Assembly (NCBI RefSeq): GCF_019799945.1
Contig: NZ_JABGCH010000009.1
Location: 98,458 to 162,457, forward strand
DNA from: Modestobacter marinus
GTDB lineage: Bacteria > Actinomycetota > Actinomycetes > Mycobacteriales > Geodermatophilaceae
Reading direction: 5' to 3'
DNA length: 64,000 bases
Shown: piece by piece, positions 1 to 9,009 of the stretch
Layout of the letters: every line of letters starts with the position of its first letter
How positions within the stretch are numbered: the first letter of the stretch is position 1
Made by a program: the position numbers and the translations under genes
Notes under the pieces: generated by a model
The model's database searches: none
What the model was told of the DNA's origin: nothing
Seen by the model: the letters and a program-made list of their open reading frames with translations, nothing else

Positions 1-140
1 CCGGCCGGCTCCGACGGGGGAGCCGGCGCCTCCTCCTCGGGGGCGGCCGGGAGGTCGACCGGGTCCCGCAGGTCCCCGGCCGGAGCCGAGGACGAGGACG
101 GGAACGCGGTGTTCACGGCCCAAGTGTGCACGGCGCCCAC
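1..140 (-). CDS. Possible N-terminus of an unknown protein, cut by the window edge
   Basis: An open minus-strand frame runs off the left edge. Three in-frame GTG codons (at 140, 131 and 116) could start it, and the frame stays open to base 1. The readable peptide is rich in Ser, Pro, Ala and Glu (for example SSSSAPAGDLRDPVDLPAA), which suggests a disordered N-terminus. No ribosome binding site stands out and no family is recognisable. It lies downstream of the vanW-type gene on the same strand. Only the open frame and high third-position GC support it. Confidence 0.3.
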   Translation of the reverse strand, partial: MGAVHTWAVNTAFPSSSSAPAGDLRDPVDLPAAPEEEAPAPPSEPA

Positions 141-196
141 CCGGCCGGTCAGCCGACGACCCGTGCCCACCCGTCCGGGGGAGGCGGACAGCCGGC

Positions 197-2398
197 TCAG
201 CCCGGAGGCGACGGGACCGCCGGCGGCGCCGCCGGGTCGGGCGCCGGGGGCGCCGGGGGAGCCGGCGCCACGCAGCGGATGATCGCCTCGGCGGCGTAGT
301 GCGTCACGAAGTTCTCCCGCCGCAGCTCGGCGCCGGTGCCCAGGTCGTTGAAGACCCGGGTGACGGTGATGTCGAAGCCGGTCGAGCCCGACTGCGGGGT
401 GCAGTCCCCGTCGTCCACCTTCTCCTGGACGGCCGGCTGCCGAAGGTTGCGGCGCTCGGAGCTGACCGACTCGATGTCGTAGCGCTTCGTGCCCCAGAGG
501 GTGACCGTGATCGAGCCGGGCACCCACTCGGTCTGCACGTAGATGCCGGTGTCGCCGTCGTTCCGCCACTGCAGGTCGATGGCGCCCTCGTACACCGTCG
601 CCTCACGCCCGGCCGGGTACCGGCTGATGTAGAAGCTGTGCGGCTTGTGGAAGACGTCCTCGAGGCCGGCGAAGAACACCGCGTTGAACATCGTCGTGGC
701 GAACTGGCTGATGCCCCCGCCCACCGCCTTGGACAGCTCGCCGCCGCTGATCACCGCGGCCGGCACGTACCCCTGGGCGGTGCCGCGCGGGCCGGTGTGG
801 GTGTTCAGGCTGAAGGTCTCACCGGGCAGCACCAGCGCGCCGTCGACCTCGGCGGCGACCACGCGGATGTTCGTGCCGCTGGCGCTGCTGGTGAAGTTGG
901 TCGTGAAGGAGCTGACCTCCTCCGTGATGCCCAGGGCCTGCGCCTGCTCGGTGGTGAACTCCGCCGGTACCGGGCCGAGGGTCGCGGTCACCTCGCGGGG
1001 CGCCGGATCGTCGAGCACCGCCAGCATCTGGGTGGCGAGCTCGGCCGGGTTGACGCCCTGGCCGTCGACGGAGGGGACGACGGTGACGCCGCCTCCGCTG
1101 ATCTCGAAGCGGGCGTCCTGGGCGGCCGTCCCGAACGCGGCGAAGCCGTCGCCCATCGCGGTCTGCAGGGCGGCCGGGTCGACCGCGACGGCCAGGGTGC
1201 CGTCGTCCTGCGGGGTGAAGGTCAGCGAGGCGGCGATCGCGGCGACCGGCACCTCGACCGACTCGGCACCCTGGGCGCCGACCACGGTCACCGGTGCGGA
1301 CAGCGCCGGGGTGACCGTCTCGTCCAGCACCCGCTCGGCCACCTCGGCCGGCACCACGGCCGGTGTGACGTCGACCGGGATCTCGATCGGCGTGTCCGGG
1401 TCCCCGCCGGCGACCAGCGCGTTCGTGATGGCCTCGGCGGCTGCCCGCTGGTCGACGGTGCGCCCGTCGACCGGCGTCACCACCGAGGCCTCGATGCCCT
1501 CGATGGCCACGGTCGCGTCGGTCGGAATCCGGTCGACCTGCGCCGCGAGCTGCTCGACCTGGGCGTTCAGCGCGGTCTCGTCGCTGGTGAGCACCGGGTC
1601 GACCGAGTGGTCGCCGACCAGGGACACCAATCGGGTCCAGGGGTTCAGTGGCTGGTCGGCGGCGGCGTCGACGGTGGCGGGGACGTCGAGCGTGATGCCG
1701 GCCGCCGGGGGGTGCAGGACGGCGTCGACGTCGTCGGCCACGAGGGTGTGGTCGGCGGCGATGCGGGGCGCCAGGTCGCTGGTCAGCCGTTCGGACGCGG
1801 CGGCGGGGGACAGGCCGCCCACCTCCACACCGGCGACCACCGTGCCCCGCGGCAGGTCGTCGCCGGCCGTCAGCAGGTCGACCGCGTAGGCGGTGCCCAG
1901 CACGAGGACGGCGGCGGCGGGGGCGAGGACCGCCGGACGGCGCCACCAGGGGCGCCCGGACTCCTCGGTGGGCGGCGGACCGGCGGGGGTCTCCGGGCCG
2001 TCGGCGGAGCTGCCTGCGGCGGGCGCTCCGGTGACCGGGGCCTCCGGGGTCGTGGCGGGCGGGACCGGCGGGACCACCACGGTGTCGTCCGCGGCGCGGG
2101 AGGTCTTCCCGGAGGGGACCGGGGGCACGACCACGGTGTCGTCCGCCGCGCGCTCGGTTCCCGGCTCGGCGGTGCCGCCCGCGGTGTCGCGGGGCGCCGC
2201 GGACTCCGCTGCCGGGGTGGCGGGCGCGGACGGCGCATCGGCGACCGGTCCGGCCGGCGGAGTGGCGGCCGGGGGAGTGGCGGCCGGGGGAGCGGCCGGC
2301 GGGACGGCGACGCCGGGCGGCGGTGCCGGGCGGGAGCTGCCCACGGTGCCGTCCAGGTTCAGGCGGACGGTGTCGTCGCGGGGGTCGTCGGGCGCCAT
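197..2398 (-). CDS. VanW family protein, membrane-anchored, with peptidoglycan-binding-4 region
   Basis: A protein of about 733 residues. Residues 1-150 are a low-complexity Pro/Ala/Thr cytoplasmic region. One membrane segment follows at about 155-175 (AVLAPAAAVLVLGTAYAV), then an extracytoplasmic part with repeated peptidoglycan-binding-4-like units and a VanW domain near 490-620, including GPRGTAQGYVPAAV and GGGISQFATTMFNAVFF. VanW proteins are cell-envelope associated and their biochemical role is unsettled. The start at 2398 is preferred because an upstream ATG at 2518 lies beyond a strong hairpin (2445-2503) that would end the preceding gene. The N-terminal tail carries DDTV three times, twice inside the repeated block ADDTVVVPPVP, which looks like a possible kinase target. 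The family call is firm; the function is not. Confidence 0.9.
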   Translation of the reverse strand: MAPDDPRDDTVRLNLDGTVGSSRPAPPPGVAVPPAAPPAATPPAATPPAGPVADAPSAPATPAAESAAPRDTAGGTAEPGTERAADDTVVVPPVPSGKTSRAADDTVVVPPVPPATTPEAPVTGAPAAGSSADGPETPAGPPPTEESGRPWWRRPAVLAPAAAVLVLGTAYAVDLLTAGDDLPRGTVVAGVEVGGLSPAAASERLTSDLAPRIAADHTLVADDVDAVLHPPAAGITLDVPATVDAAADQPLNPWTRLVSLVGDHSVDPVLTSDETALNAQVEQLAAQVDRIPTDATVAIEGIEASVVTPVDGRTVDQRAAAEAITNALVAGGDPDTPIEIPVDVTPAVVPAEVAERVLDETVTPALSAPVTVVGAQGAESVEVPVAAIAASLTFTPQDDGTLAVAVDPAALQTAMGDGFAAFGTAAQDARFEISGGGVTVVPSVDGQGVNPAELATQMLAVLDDPAPREVTATLGPVPAEFTTEQAQALGITEEVSSFTTNFTSSASGTNIRVVAAEVDGALVLPGETFSLNTHTGPRGTAQGYVPAAVISGGELSKAVGGGISQFATTMFNAVFFAGLEDVFHKPHSFYISRYPAGREATVYEGAIDLQWRNDGDTGIYVQTEWVPGSITVTLWGTKRYDIESVSSERRNLRQPAVQEKVDDGDCTPQSGSTGFDITVTRVFNDLGTGAELRRENFVTHYAAEAIIRCVAPAPPAPPAPDPAAPPAVPSPPG

Positions 2399-2444
2399 CG
2401 GTCGCTCTCTGGGTGGGTGGGGGCCGGCGTCCGGTCCCGAGGAC

Positions 2445-2503
2445 GACGAAGCCGCCGACTCCCCGGGCCCGCGGTGCGGGAACGGAGGGCCGGCGGCTTC
2501 GTC
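2445..2503 (-). terminator. Hairpin between DUF7455 gene and vanW-type gene
   Basis: A perfect 13-bp inverted repeat, GACGAAGCCGCCG (2445-2457) against CGGCGGCTTCGTC (2491-2503), encloses a 33-nt GC-rich loop. It lies just past the stop of the 2544-2768 gene and before the chosen start of the VanW gene. There is no U-tract, as is usual in actinobacteria. It argues against VanW starts upstream of 2398. Confidence 0.6.
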
Positions 2504-2543
2504 GAGTGAGGGCTTCATCGCGGCGCGACGATAGTTGCCTCCC

Positions 2544-2768
2544 TCAGTTGCTGAGGCGCGCCTCGCCGTCTGTCTCGATGATGTCGACGGCGATGTCACG
2601 GAGCTTGTTCTCGTACGCCCGGGCGTGGTGCCCGCAGAACACGAGGTCACTGCCACTGGCCAGCATCACACGCACCTTCGCAAGCGCTCCACACCGGTCG
2701 CAGTGGAAGGGAACGACGAGGTCATCGGTGGGCGGGGTCGTCGTCAGCGTCTGGGTCATCTGGCTCAT
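2544..2768 (-). CDS. DUF7455 family small zinc-ribbon-like protein
   Basis: A 74-residue protein resembling the DUF7455 family, which in actinobacteria is commonly found close to the primary sigma factor gene, as here. The centre has a CDRCGALAKV knuckle and a second pair in FCGHHARAYE, so a metal-binding ribbon is likely. The C-terminus is acidic. The ATG at 2768 is chosen because AGAGAG lies just upstream; a second ATG at 2759 is possible. The gene is followed by a hairpin at 2445-2503. Its molecular role is unknown. Confidence 0.85.
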   Translation of the reverse strand: MSQMTQTLTTTPPTDDLVVPFHCDRCGALAKVRVMLASGSDLVFCGHHARAYENKLRDIAVDIIETDGEARLSN

Positions 2769-3321
2769 CACTCGCTCTCTACCGCACGGACCCGCGACTG
2801 CGGATCGGCCTCCTGCACAGCGCCAGGATGGCCCCTCGTGTTCCCGTTCCGACCTCGTTGTGCACGGACGCGCCGATCGAGACGCGGTCGTGATCATCGA
2901 GGTACCGGTGGAACGGTCAGCAGGGGACGTCACGTGGCTCGGGACTTGCTCGTGCTGGTGTTCGGGGTCGTCGGCCGGGAGGCCGACTGTGGGTCCGCTG
3001 CTGTTCTGACGTCCCCCACGCTACGCCGTCTACCCGGCGCTCGCCGTCGTACACCGATCGGTCACCCGAAGGCGGGATCGAGCGGAGCGGCCGGGGACGG
3101 GTCGGGAGCGGTGACGGACCGTGTCCCGGGCGTGCGGCTGCGCGACGGCGCGCGAGGTCGTCCCGATCCGGAACCGCACAGGCCGTGTCGTGCGCGGGGC
3201 GTCATGCGTCAACCTGACCGCTGCGCCCCGGCCTCCGGACCGGGCGGCGGTGGCGACGGGCACGGCCGTCGCGTTGCTCGACCACTTCCCGTGCCCCGTT
3301 CCACCCACCCGGAGGTCCAGC
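2769..3321. other. Intergenic region between divergent genes, no gene seen
   Basis: About 550 bases separate the DUF7455 gene (minus) from the secreted peptidase gene (plus). Frames here are shadows without a ribosome binding site or recognisable product. It should hold two divergent promoters, but I see no convincing -35/-10 pair. A Shine-Dalgarno GGAGG at 3311-3315 belongs to the peptidase gene. Confidence 0.5.
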
Positions 3322-4080
3322 ATGCGTGTCCGGAGACTCGCCGCGGTCATCGCTGCGACAGTCGTGTCGTTCTTCGGTCTGGGCACGCTGCCCGCGCAGG
3401 CCGCGCCCGCGGAGCAGCCGACGGCGTCCGCGGCCATGCGGGCCATCGCGGGTTCCTCCCCGGAGAACATGTACGAGTTCCTGGAGACCTGGATGCTCGA
3501 CATCGGCGGGTACTGGTCCTCGGTGCCCGGGCTGACGCCGTTCGCGTACTACTCCTTCCCGGCCGAGGGGGAGTCGGTGGAGTCCGGGTGCGGCGTCCCG
3601 ACCACGGACGACTCCGCCTTCTACTGCCCGCTCGACGACACGGTGTTCGTGTCCCAGAGCCTCGCGGCGCGGATCTGGGACGGCACGTTCGAGGTCTACC
3701 CGGGCCAGTTCGCGGCCGGGCCCGCCGGCGACACCGGGGTGCTGTACGTGCTGGGGCACGAGTACGCGCACAACCTGCAGGTCGAGCTCGGGCTGTACGG
3801 CGACCCCGCCTACAGCGCGGACGACCCCTACCCGCTGATCAACACGGAGTTGCACGCCGACTGCTGGTCCGGGGTGTACCTGCGGGCCAAGCTGGACGCC
3901 GGTCAGCTCGAGGAGGGTGACCCCGACGAGGCGGTCTGGGCGGCGGCCCGGGTCGGCGACTACGCCTACGACGACCCCAGCCACCACGGGACACCGGACC
4001 AGCGGGTCGCCGCCTTCCTGGTCGGCTACGACAACGGTCAGCCGATCGCGTGCGACGAGGTCCTGCTGGCGCAGTTCTGA
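3322..4080 (+). CDS. Secreted putative zinc metallopeptidase (YpfJ/Zn_peptidase type)
   Basis: A 252-residue protein beginning with a typical Sec signal peptide (basic MRVRR, a hydrophobic stretch, then LPAQA/AP near residue 28). The mature part carries the zincin motif HEYAH at about residue 150, followed about 35 residues later by NTELHADCWSG, whose ELHAD supplies the likely third zinc ligand. This pattern matches the putative neutral zinc metallopeptidase family (PF04228). Cys residues in GCGVP, FYCPLD, ADCWSG and IACDE may form disulfides outside the cell. GGAGG seven bases upstream fixes the ATG at 3322. It converges on sigA with a strong terminator between. The substrate is unknown. Confidence 0.85.
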   Translation: MRVRRLAAVIAATVVSFFGLGTLPAQAAPAEQPTASAAMRAIAGSSPENMYEFLETWMLDIGGYWSSVPGLTPFAYYSFPAEGESVESGCGVPTTDDSAFYCPLDDTVFVSQSLAARIWDGTFEVYPGQFAAGPAGDTGVLYVLGHEYAHNLQVELGLYGDPAYSADDPYPLINTELHADCWSGVYLRAKLDAGQLEEGDPDEAVWAAARVGDYAYDDPSHHGTPDQRVAAFLVGYDNGQPIACDEVLLAQF

Positions 4081-4097
4081 GGAAGGACCCCGTCGTG

Positions 4098-4133
4098 CGA
4101 ACGCCCCCCGACCCGTGGGTCGGGGGGCGTTCG
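4098..4133. terminator. Bidirectional terminator between peptidase gene and sigA
   Basis: A perfect 15-bp stem, CGAACGCCCCCCGAC (4098-4112) with GTCGGGGGGCGTTCG (4119-4133), has a 6-nt loop. It lies between convergent genes, so it can serve both. An outer inverted repeat, GAAGGACC (4082-4089) with GGTCCTTC (4155-4162), encloses it. The AAGGACC arm also begins the hairpin elements at 13903 and 17506. Confidence 0.85.
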
Positions 4134-4164
4134 ATCGTCCGGCCCCCTGCAGGAGGTCCTTCTG

Positions 4165-5400
4165 CTAGTCCAGGTAGTCGCGCAGTACCTGCGAGCGGCT
4201 CGGGTGGCGCAGCTTCGACATGGTCTTGGACTCGATCTGCCGGATCCGCTCGCGGGTGACCCCGTAGACCTGGCCGATCTCGTCCAGCGTGCGCGGCTGG
4301 CCGTCGGTGAGCCCGAAGCGCAGCCGGACGACGCCGGCCTCCCGCTCGGACAGCGTCTGCAGCACGCTGGTCAGCTGGTCCTGCATGAGGGTGAAGCTGA
4401 CCGCGTCGACGGCGACGACCGCCTCGGAGTCCTCGATGAAGTCACCGAGCTGGCTGTCGCCCTCGTCGCCGATGGTCTGGTCGAGGCTGATCGGCTCCCG
4501 GGCGTACTGCTGGATCTCCAGCACCTTGTCCGGGGTGATGTCCATCTCCTTGGCCAGCTCCTCCGGGGTGGGCTCGCGGCCCAGGTCCTGGAGCAGCTCG
4601 CGCTGGATCCGGCCGAGCTTGTTGATGACCTCGACCATGTGCACCGGGATGCGGATGGTGCGTGCCTGGTCGGCCATGGCGCGGGTGATGGCCTGCCGGA
4701 TCCACCAGGTGGCGTACGTGGAGAACTTGTAGCCCTTGGTGTAGTCGAACTTCTCGACCGCGCGGATCAGCCCGAGGTTGCCCTCCTGGATCAGGTCCAG
4801 GAAGGCCATGCCGCGGCCGGTGTACCGCTTGGCGAGGGAGACGACCAGGCGGAGGTTGGCCTCCAGCAGGTGGTTCTTGGCGCGCTCGCCGTCGCGGACG
4901 ATCCAGTTGAGGTCGCGGCGCATCTGCGGCGAGATCTTCTGGCCCTCGTCCTCGACCTGGCGCAGTCGCTCGGCGCCGTAGAGGCCGGCCTCGATCCGCT
5001 TGGCGAGGTCGACCTCCTCCTCGGCGGTGAGCAGCGCGACCTTGCCGATCTGCTTGAGGTAGGCGCGGACCGAGTCGGCGGAGGCGGTGAGCTCGGCGTC
5101 CTTGCGGGCCTGCCGCAGCGCCTCGGACTCCTCCTCGTCGTCCCACTCGAAGTCGCCGCCCTCGGCGTCCTTCTCGTCGACCTCGTTCTCCGCGACGCCG
5201 TCCTTGCCGGCGACGACGGTCTCGTCGAGCTTCAGGCCCTCGGAGCCGGCGTCGACGACGGCGACGGCCGAGTCCTCCGTGGCCACCGCGGTCAGCACGG
5301 CACCCTCACCGCTGCCCGGGGAGGGGGCGATCGTCGGCTTGTGCGTCGCGGCCTGCTTCGCCGGCGTGGACTTCACCGGGGCCTTCTTGGCGGCGGGCAC
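4165..5400 (-). CDS. sigA: RNA polymerase primary sigma factor
   Basis: A 411-residue group 1 sigma-70 factor, the housekeeping sigma of the cell. After a variable Lys/Ala-rich and acidic N-terminus come region 1.2 ([20 protein letters not shown], about 105-130), region 2 with the core-binding and -10-reading helices ([32 protein letters not shown], about 215-260), region 3 ([19 protein letters not shown]) and region 4 with the -35 helix-turn-helix ([20 protein letters not shown], about 370-390). The start is GTG at 5400: GGAAGGA lies upstream and the codon just before it is an in-frame TGA, so no longer form is possible. ppgK and suhB lie alongside, as in mycobacteria. Confidence 0.98.
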   Translation of the reverse strand: MPAAKKAPVKSTPAKQAATHKPTIAPSPGSGEGAVLTAVATEDSAVAVVDAGSEGLKLDETVVAGKDGVAENEVDEKDAEGGDFEWDDEEESEALRQARKDAELTASADSVRAYLKQIGKVALLTAEEEVDLAKRIEAGLYGAERLRQVEDEGQKISPQMRRDLNWIVRDGERAKNHLLEANLRLVVSLAKRYTGRGMAFLDLIQEGNLGLIRAVEKFDYTKGYKFSTYATWWIRQAITRAMADQARTIRIPVHMVEVINKLGRIQRELLQDLGREPTPEELAKEMDITPDKVLEIQQYAREPISLDQTIGDEGDSQLGDFIEDSEAVVAVDAVSFTLMQDQLTSVLQTLSEREAGVVRLRFGLTDGQPRTLDEIGQVYGVTRERIRQIESKTMSKLRHPSRSQVLRDYLD

Positions 5401-5589
5401 TCAAGTTCCTTCCCGTACTGCGGTGCGTTCCTCGGGGGCCGTGTGGCCCGCGGGCAGCGGCCCCCCGCCGTCCCCTGCGGTCCAGGCCTTCGCTGGGCCC
5501 GACGAGGCGAACCACAAGGGCGTGGTTTCGGCGGACGGATGGCGGGGGATGACCTGTTGGCTGGGGGAGACGTGCGAACGGGCTCTTCC

Positions 5590-5595
5590 ATTGTA
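5590..5595 (-). promoter_or_regulatory. Candidate -10 box for sigA
   Basis: Read on the minus strand this is TACAAT, five of six matches to the housekeeping consensus, in an AT-poor region. The upstream -35 region is weak (around GTGGAC). It would give a leader of about 185 nt before the GTG of sigA. Assigned from sequence only. Confidence 0.4.
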
Positions 5596-5653
5596 ACGAC
5601 GCCCTGGCGCGGGTCCACCGGTTCGGGCCGCGAGCGGCCCGGTGGGCTGCACA

Positions 5654-5671
5654 CTCCCCACTAGGGGGGAG
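5654..5671 (-). terminator. Possible weak terminator after ppgK
   Basis: A short hairpin pairs CTCCCC (5654-5659) with GGGGAG (5666-5671) over a 6-nt loop, just past the ppgK stop. The stem is only 6 bp, so termination is uncertain. Confidence 0.35.
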
Positions 5672-5678
5672 CCTCCGG

Positions 5679-6422
5679 TCACTGACCGATGCGCTCCTCG
5701 GCGGCCAGGGCCGCACCGACGATCCCGGCGTCGTTCTGCAGCTGGGCCGGGACCACGCGGGTCCGGGTGCTCAGCAGCGGGACCCACTTGTCCGCCTTCT
5801 TGCTCACACCGCCGCCGACGATGATCAGGTCGGGCCACACGCTCTTCTCGAGGACGTCGAGGTACCGGTCGACCCGCTTGGCCCACTGCGGGTAGCTGAG
5901 GCCCTCCCGGTCGCGGGCCGCGGCGGAGGCGGCCTTCTCGCCGTCCGCGCCGTCGACCTCGATGTGGCCGAACTCGGTGTTGGGCACCAGCCGCCCGTCG
6001 ATGAACAGGGCGCTGCCGATCCCGGTGCCGAAGGTGAGCATGAGCACCAGGCCGCGCTCGTCCCGGCCGGCGCCGTAGGCCATCTCGGCGATGCCCGCGG
6101 CGTCGGCGTCGTTGAGCGTCTGGACGGTGCCGGGGATGACCGCGGCGAGCCCGCTGGCGAAGTCGGTGCCGATCCAGCTCTTGTCCATGTTCGCGGCGGT
6201 GAACGCCACGCCGTGCTTCATGACGCCGGGGTAGGTGACGCCGATGCGACCCTCCCAGCCGAACCGCCCCACGATCTCGGCGACCACGCCGTAGATCGGC
6301 TCGGGCGCGGCGGGTTGCGGGGTGGGGACCCGTACCCGCTCCCCGACCAGCTCGCCCTTGTCCAGGTCGACCACGCAGCCCTTGATGCCGCTGCCACCGA
6401 TGTCCACTCCGAAGCCCTGCAC
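5679..6422 (-). CDS. ppgK: Polyphosphate glucokinase (ROK family)
   Basis: A 247-residue enzyme phosphorylating glucose with inorganic polyphosphate (and usually ATP) to glucose-6-phosphate in the cytoplasm. The N-terminal phosphate loop [13 protein letters not shown], the glucose-binding region [17 protein letters not shown], the ATPase-core segment [14 protein letters not shown] and EFGHIEVDG follow the ROK/PPGK pattern. Length equals the family norm. The GTG at 6422 sits six bases after TAGGCT, suggesting a leaderless transcript. It lies between sigA and a divergent suhB-type gene, the same order as in M. tuberculosis. With the PPK2 gene at 42383 it shows a cell that uses polyphosphate. 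Confidence 0.95.
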   Translation of the reverse strand: MQGFGVDIGGSGIKGCVVDLDKGELVGERVRVPTPQPAAPEPIYGVVAEIVGRFGWEGRIGVTYPGVMKHGVAFTAANMDKSWIGTDFASGLAAVIPGTVQTLNDADAAGIAEMAYGAGRDERGLVLMLTFGTGIGSALFIDGRLVPNTEFGHIEVDGADGEKAASAAARDREGLSYPQWAKRVDRYLDVLEKSVWPDLIIVGGGVSKKADKWVPLLSTRTRVVPAQLQNDAGIVGAALAAEERIGQ

Positions 6423-6428
6423 GCGCGC

Positions 6429-6434
6429 AGCCTA
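6429..6434 (-). promoter_or_regulatory. -10-like box for leaderless ppgK transcript
   Basis: Minus-strand TAGGCT is followed by six bases and then the GTG start. The same TANNNT / 6-7 nt / start layout recurs before several genes in this window. Confidence 0.45.
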
Positions 6435-6481
6435 GTGGCCGGACACCGGAGTGCGGGGCCCGTCCGGCAGGATCGCCCGAT

Positions 6482-7312
6482 GTGACCACCACCGGCACCG
6501 CCGCACCCGACCTCCGCACCGAGCTGCTCGAGCTGGCCCGGGCCACTGCCGAGGACGCCGCGGAGCTGGTGGGAGCCGGGCGGAGCACCGCCGCCGAGCA
6601 GGTCGACACCAAGTCGAGCTCGGTGGACGTGGTGACCGCGGTGGACCGGGCCAGCGAGGAGCTGATCGTCCGGCGGCTGACCGAGGCCCGCCCGGACGAC
6701 GGGGTGCTGGGCGAGGAGGGTGCGTCGCGCGAGGGCAGCAGCGGGGTCCGCTGGGTGGTCGACCCGATCGACGGCACGGTGAACTTCCTCTACGGCGTCC
6801 CGGCCTACGCCGTGTCGATCGCCGCGGAGGTCGAGGGGGCCACGCAGGTCGGGGTGGTGCTCAACGTCCCCACAGGCGAGCTGTTCAGCGCCGTCCGGGG
6901 CCAGGGCGCGTGGCTGACCGCGCCCGGCGCCGCGGCGCAGCGACTGCACGGCAGTGCCGCGACCCGGCTCGACGAGACGCTGGTTGCCACCGGGTTCGGC
7001 TATCGGGCCGAGCAGCGTCGGGCGCAGGGCGCCGTCGTCGCCGAGCTGCTGCCCCGGGTCCGGGACATCCGGCGGATCGGCACCGCCTCCCTGGACCTCT
7101 GCGCTGCCGCGGCCGGTCGGGTGGACGCCTACTACGAGTTGGACCTCAAGCCCTGGGATCACGCCGCCGGCGCGCTGATCGCGGCGGAGGCCGGGCTGGT
7201 CGTCACCGGCACGGACGGGCGGCCCTTCGCGGAGCCGATGGCCGTCGCGGTCGCGCCCGGGGTGGCGGCGGAGTTCGTCGCCCTGGTGGAGCGGCTGCAC
7301 GCCCAGCGCTGA
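6482..7312 (+). CDS. suhB: Inositol monophosphatase family protein
   Basis: A 276-residue Mg-dependent phosphatase of the IMPase/FIG superfamily. Metal ligands are visible: the Glu of VLGEEGAS (about residue 80), DPIDGTVNF (about 100) and the C-terminal WDHAAGALIAAEAG (about 220). Such enzymes hydrolyse inositol-1-phosphate or related sugar phosphates; the mycobacterial counterpart in this position is SuhB. The start is GTG at 6482, divergent from ppgK with 59 bases between. The superfamily is certain; inositol-phosphate as sole substrate is inferred. Confidence 0.9.
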   Translation: MTTTGTAAPDLRTELLELARATAEDAAELVGAGRSTAAEQVDTKSSSVDVVTAVDRASEELIVRRLTEARPDDGVLGEEGASREGSSGVRWVVDPIDGTVNFLYGVPAYAVSIAAEVEGATQVGVVLNVPTGELFSAVRGQGAWLTAPGAAAQRLHGSAATRLDETLVATGFGYRAEQRRAQGAVVAELLPRVRDIRRIGTASLDLCAAAAGRVDAYYELDLKPWDHAAGALIAAEAGLVVTGTDGRPFAEPMAVAVAPGVAAEFVALVERLHAQR

Positions 7313-7370
7313 CGCCGCGCAGCGGCTCAGGCCGCGGAGTGGGAGCCGGGAGGCCGGCCGGACACTCAGC

Positions 7371-7904
7371 TCAGCAGGCCGCTTCGGCGCTGGCGGCTGG
7401 GGCCAGCGCGGCGGACACCTGGTCGGGGGTCGCCAGCGCCTGGAAGTCCGGTCCGATGACCAGGTCGACCCGGTCGTCGGCGCGGGTGTCGGGCCGCTCA
7501 GTGGCACCGGGCAGGAAGACCCCGACGAAGTCGGCGGCCTCGGCGCCCACCGGGCCGAAGCGTAGCTCGCCGACGCCGGTGACCTCGACGTCGGCGGAGT
7601 CGTTGGCGATCTCGGCGACGACGAAACCCCGGGCCTGCAGCTCGGCGGCGACCGTGCCGGCCAGCCCGCCCCGGTCGGTGGCGTTGAACACCCGCAGGGT
7701 CACCGTGGTCGGGTCGAGGGACGGCGGTGCCGCCTCCGCGGAACTGCACGCCGCGGCCTGCTCACGGTCGTGGGCGGCGTCCGCGCGCAGCACGTTCCAC
7801 CACACGCCGAGGGCGGCCAGCGCCAGCACCGTGAGGAAGATCAACGCGGGCAGCGGCCGGCGGCTGCGAGGCCCCGCCGGGCGCCGTCCGACCGTCTCGG
7901 TCAC
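7371..7904 (-). CDS. cei: Cei-like envelope protein with LytR C-terminal domain
   Basis: A 177-residue protein: short basic cytoplasmic tail, one membrane helix at about 18-40 (ALIFLTVLALAALGVWW), then an extracytoplasmic LytR_C domain (TTVTLRVFNATDRGGLAGTV onward). M. tuberculosis Rv2700 (Cei, cell envelope integrity) has the same architecture and the same position between suhB and DUF4193. The start is GTG. The C-terminus ends with Cys. Orthology is inferred from synteny and layout; the exact envelope function is not known. Confidence 0.8.
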   Translation of the reverse strand: MTETVGRRPAGPRSRRPLPALIFLTVLALAALGVWWNVLRADAAHDREQAAACSSAEAAPPSLDPTTVTLRVFNATDRGGLAGTVAAELQARGFVVAEIANDSADVEVTGVGELRFGPVGAEAADFVGVFLPGATERPDTRADDRVDLVIGPDFQALATPDQVSAALAPAASAEAAC

Positions 7905-7962
7905 GGCGTGTCCACGGCGACGAGCTGACTCACGGGCGAGACCCTAGTGGCGGGTGGACCCG

Positions 7963-9009
7963 CTAGAGCGCACCGTCCTCCAGCGCGGCGCGTCCCAGCT
8001 CCACGCACGGGTCGATCTTGTCGGCGTAGCCGGTCGTGTCCTTGCCGGCCATCGCGCCGGCGGCCGAGCGGGCGACGATCCCCGCGACGATCGCGGCGAA
8101 CTTGAAGTAGGCGAAGCCGACGTACCAGCGCAGGTCGGTGAGGTCGGCGCCGGTGCGTGCCGCGTACCGCTCGGCCAGCTCCAGCCGGGTGGGGAAGCCG
8201 GGCAGCGTGGTCACCGGGGAGATCGCGACGCCGCGGTCCTCGCCTGCCTGCGGCCAGTAGACGAAGAGCATGCCGAGGTCGGTGAGCGGGTCGCCCAGCG
8301 TCGACATCTCCCAGTCCAGGACCGCCCGGACCGCACCGGGGGTGTCCGGGTCCAGCAGGCAGTTGTCCAGCCGGAAGTCGCCGTGCGTGATGCCCGACCG
8401 CTGCGTGGCGGGCACCGTCGCGGCCAGCCGGGCGGCGAGGGCGTCCATGGCGGGGCGGTCGGTGTCCCGGGTGGCGTCCCACTGGGTCGTCCAGCGGCGT
8501 ACCTGTCGCTGCAGGAACCCCTCCGGCCGGCCGAAGTCGGCCAGCCCGACCGCGGCCGCGTCGACCGAGTGCAGGTCGGCCAGCACGTCCATCAGCCCGC
8601 TCGCCAGCGCGCGGCGTTCCGCCGGCTGCTCGGCGAAGCCGGGCGGCAGCTCCTGGACGACGTGCACCCCGACGACCCGCTCCATCACGTAGAACGGGGC
8701 GCCGAGCACGGCGGCGTCGGTGGCCAGGTGCAGCGTGCGGGGTACCGGGACCGGCGTCCCGGCCAGCGCGGAGATCACCCGGTGCTCGCGCACCATGTCG
8801 TGCGCCGTGGCCAGCACCGCGCCCGTCGGCGGGCGGCGCAGGATCACCGCGTCGGCGTCCGAGCCGCCCTCCGGGGTGACCACGTAGGTGAGGTTCGACA
8901 TGCCCGCGGTGATCAGCTCGACCCGGACCGAACGCCACTTCTGGCCCCCGAGCGCCTCGGCCAGATACGGCCCGACGACGGCCGGATCGGCACCCACGGT
9001 GGTCGTCAC
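7963..9009 (-). CDS. APH-fold phosphotransferase (ACAD10/ACAD11-like)
   Basis: A 348-residue aminoglycoside-phosphotransferase-fold kinase. The catalytic loop is THGDFRLDN at about 210 (Asp and Asn), and the metal-binding DWE occurs in AVLDWEMSTLGDPLTDLG. The N-lobe has the nucleotide-binding GMSNLTYVV and ILRRPP. This subgroup is related to the kinase domain of human ACAD10/11 and is often near acyl-CoA genes in actinobacteria; a hydroxyacyl substrate is possible but unproven, and antibiotic resistance is not implied. GTG at 9009 lies six bases after TACCCT, so a leaderless transcript is likely. It interrupts the block otherwise shared with mycobacteria. Confidence 0.88.
   Translation of the reverse strand: MTTTVGADPAVVGPYLAEALGGQKWRSVRVELITAGMSNLTYVVTPEGGSDADAVILRRPPTGAVLATAHDMVREHRVISALAGTPVPVPRTLHLATDAAVLGAPFYVMERVVGVHVVQELPPGFAEQPAERRALASGLMDVLADLHSVDAAAVGLADFGRPEGFLQRQVRRWTTQWDATRDTDRPAMDALAARLAATVPATQRSGITHGDFRLDNCLLDPDTPGAVRAVLDWEMSTLGDPLTDLGMLFVYWPQAGEDRGVAISPVTTLPGFPTRLELAERYAARTGADLTDLRWYVGFAYFKFAAIVAGIVARSAAGAMAGKDTTGYADKIDPCVELGRAALEDGAL

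Noticed and set aside
299-2509. Very long plus-strand open frame opposite the VanW gene
   Set aside because: It is the GC-bias shadow of the minus-strand gene: Arg/Gly/His-rich, no domain, no ribosome binding site.
7963-9009. Aminoglycoside resistance gene
   Set aside because: The fold is APH-like, but the sequence resembles the ACAD10/11 kinase subgroup, so resistance is not supported.
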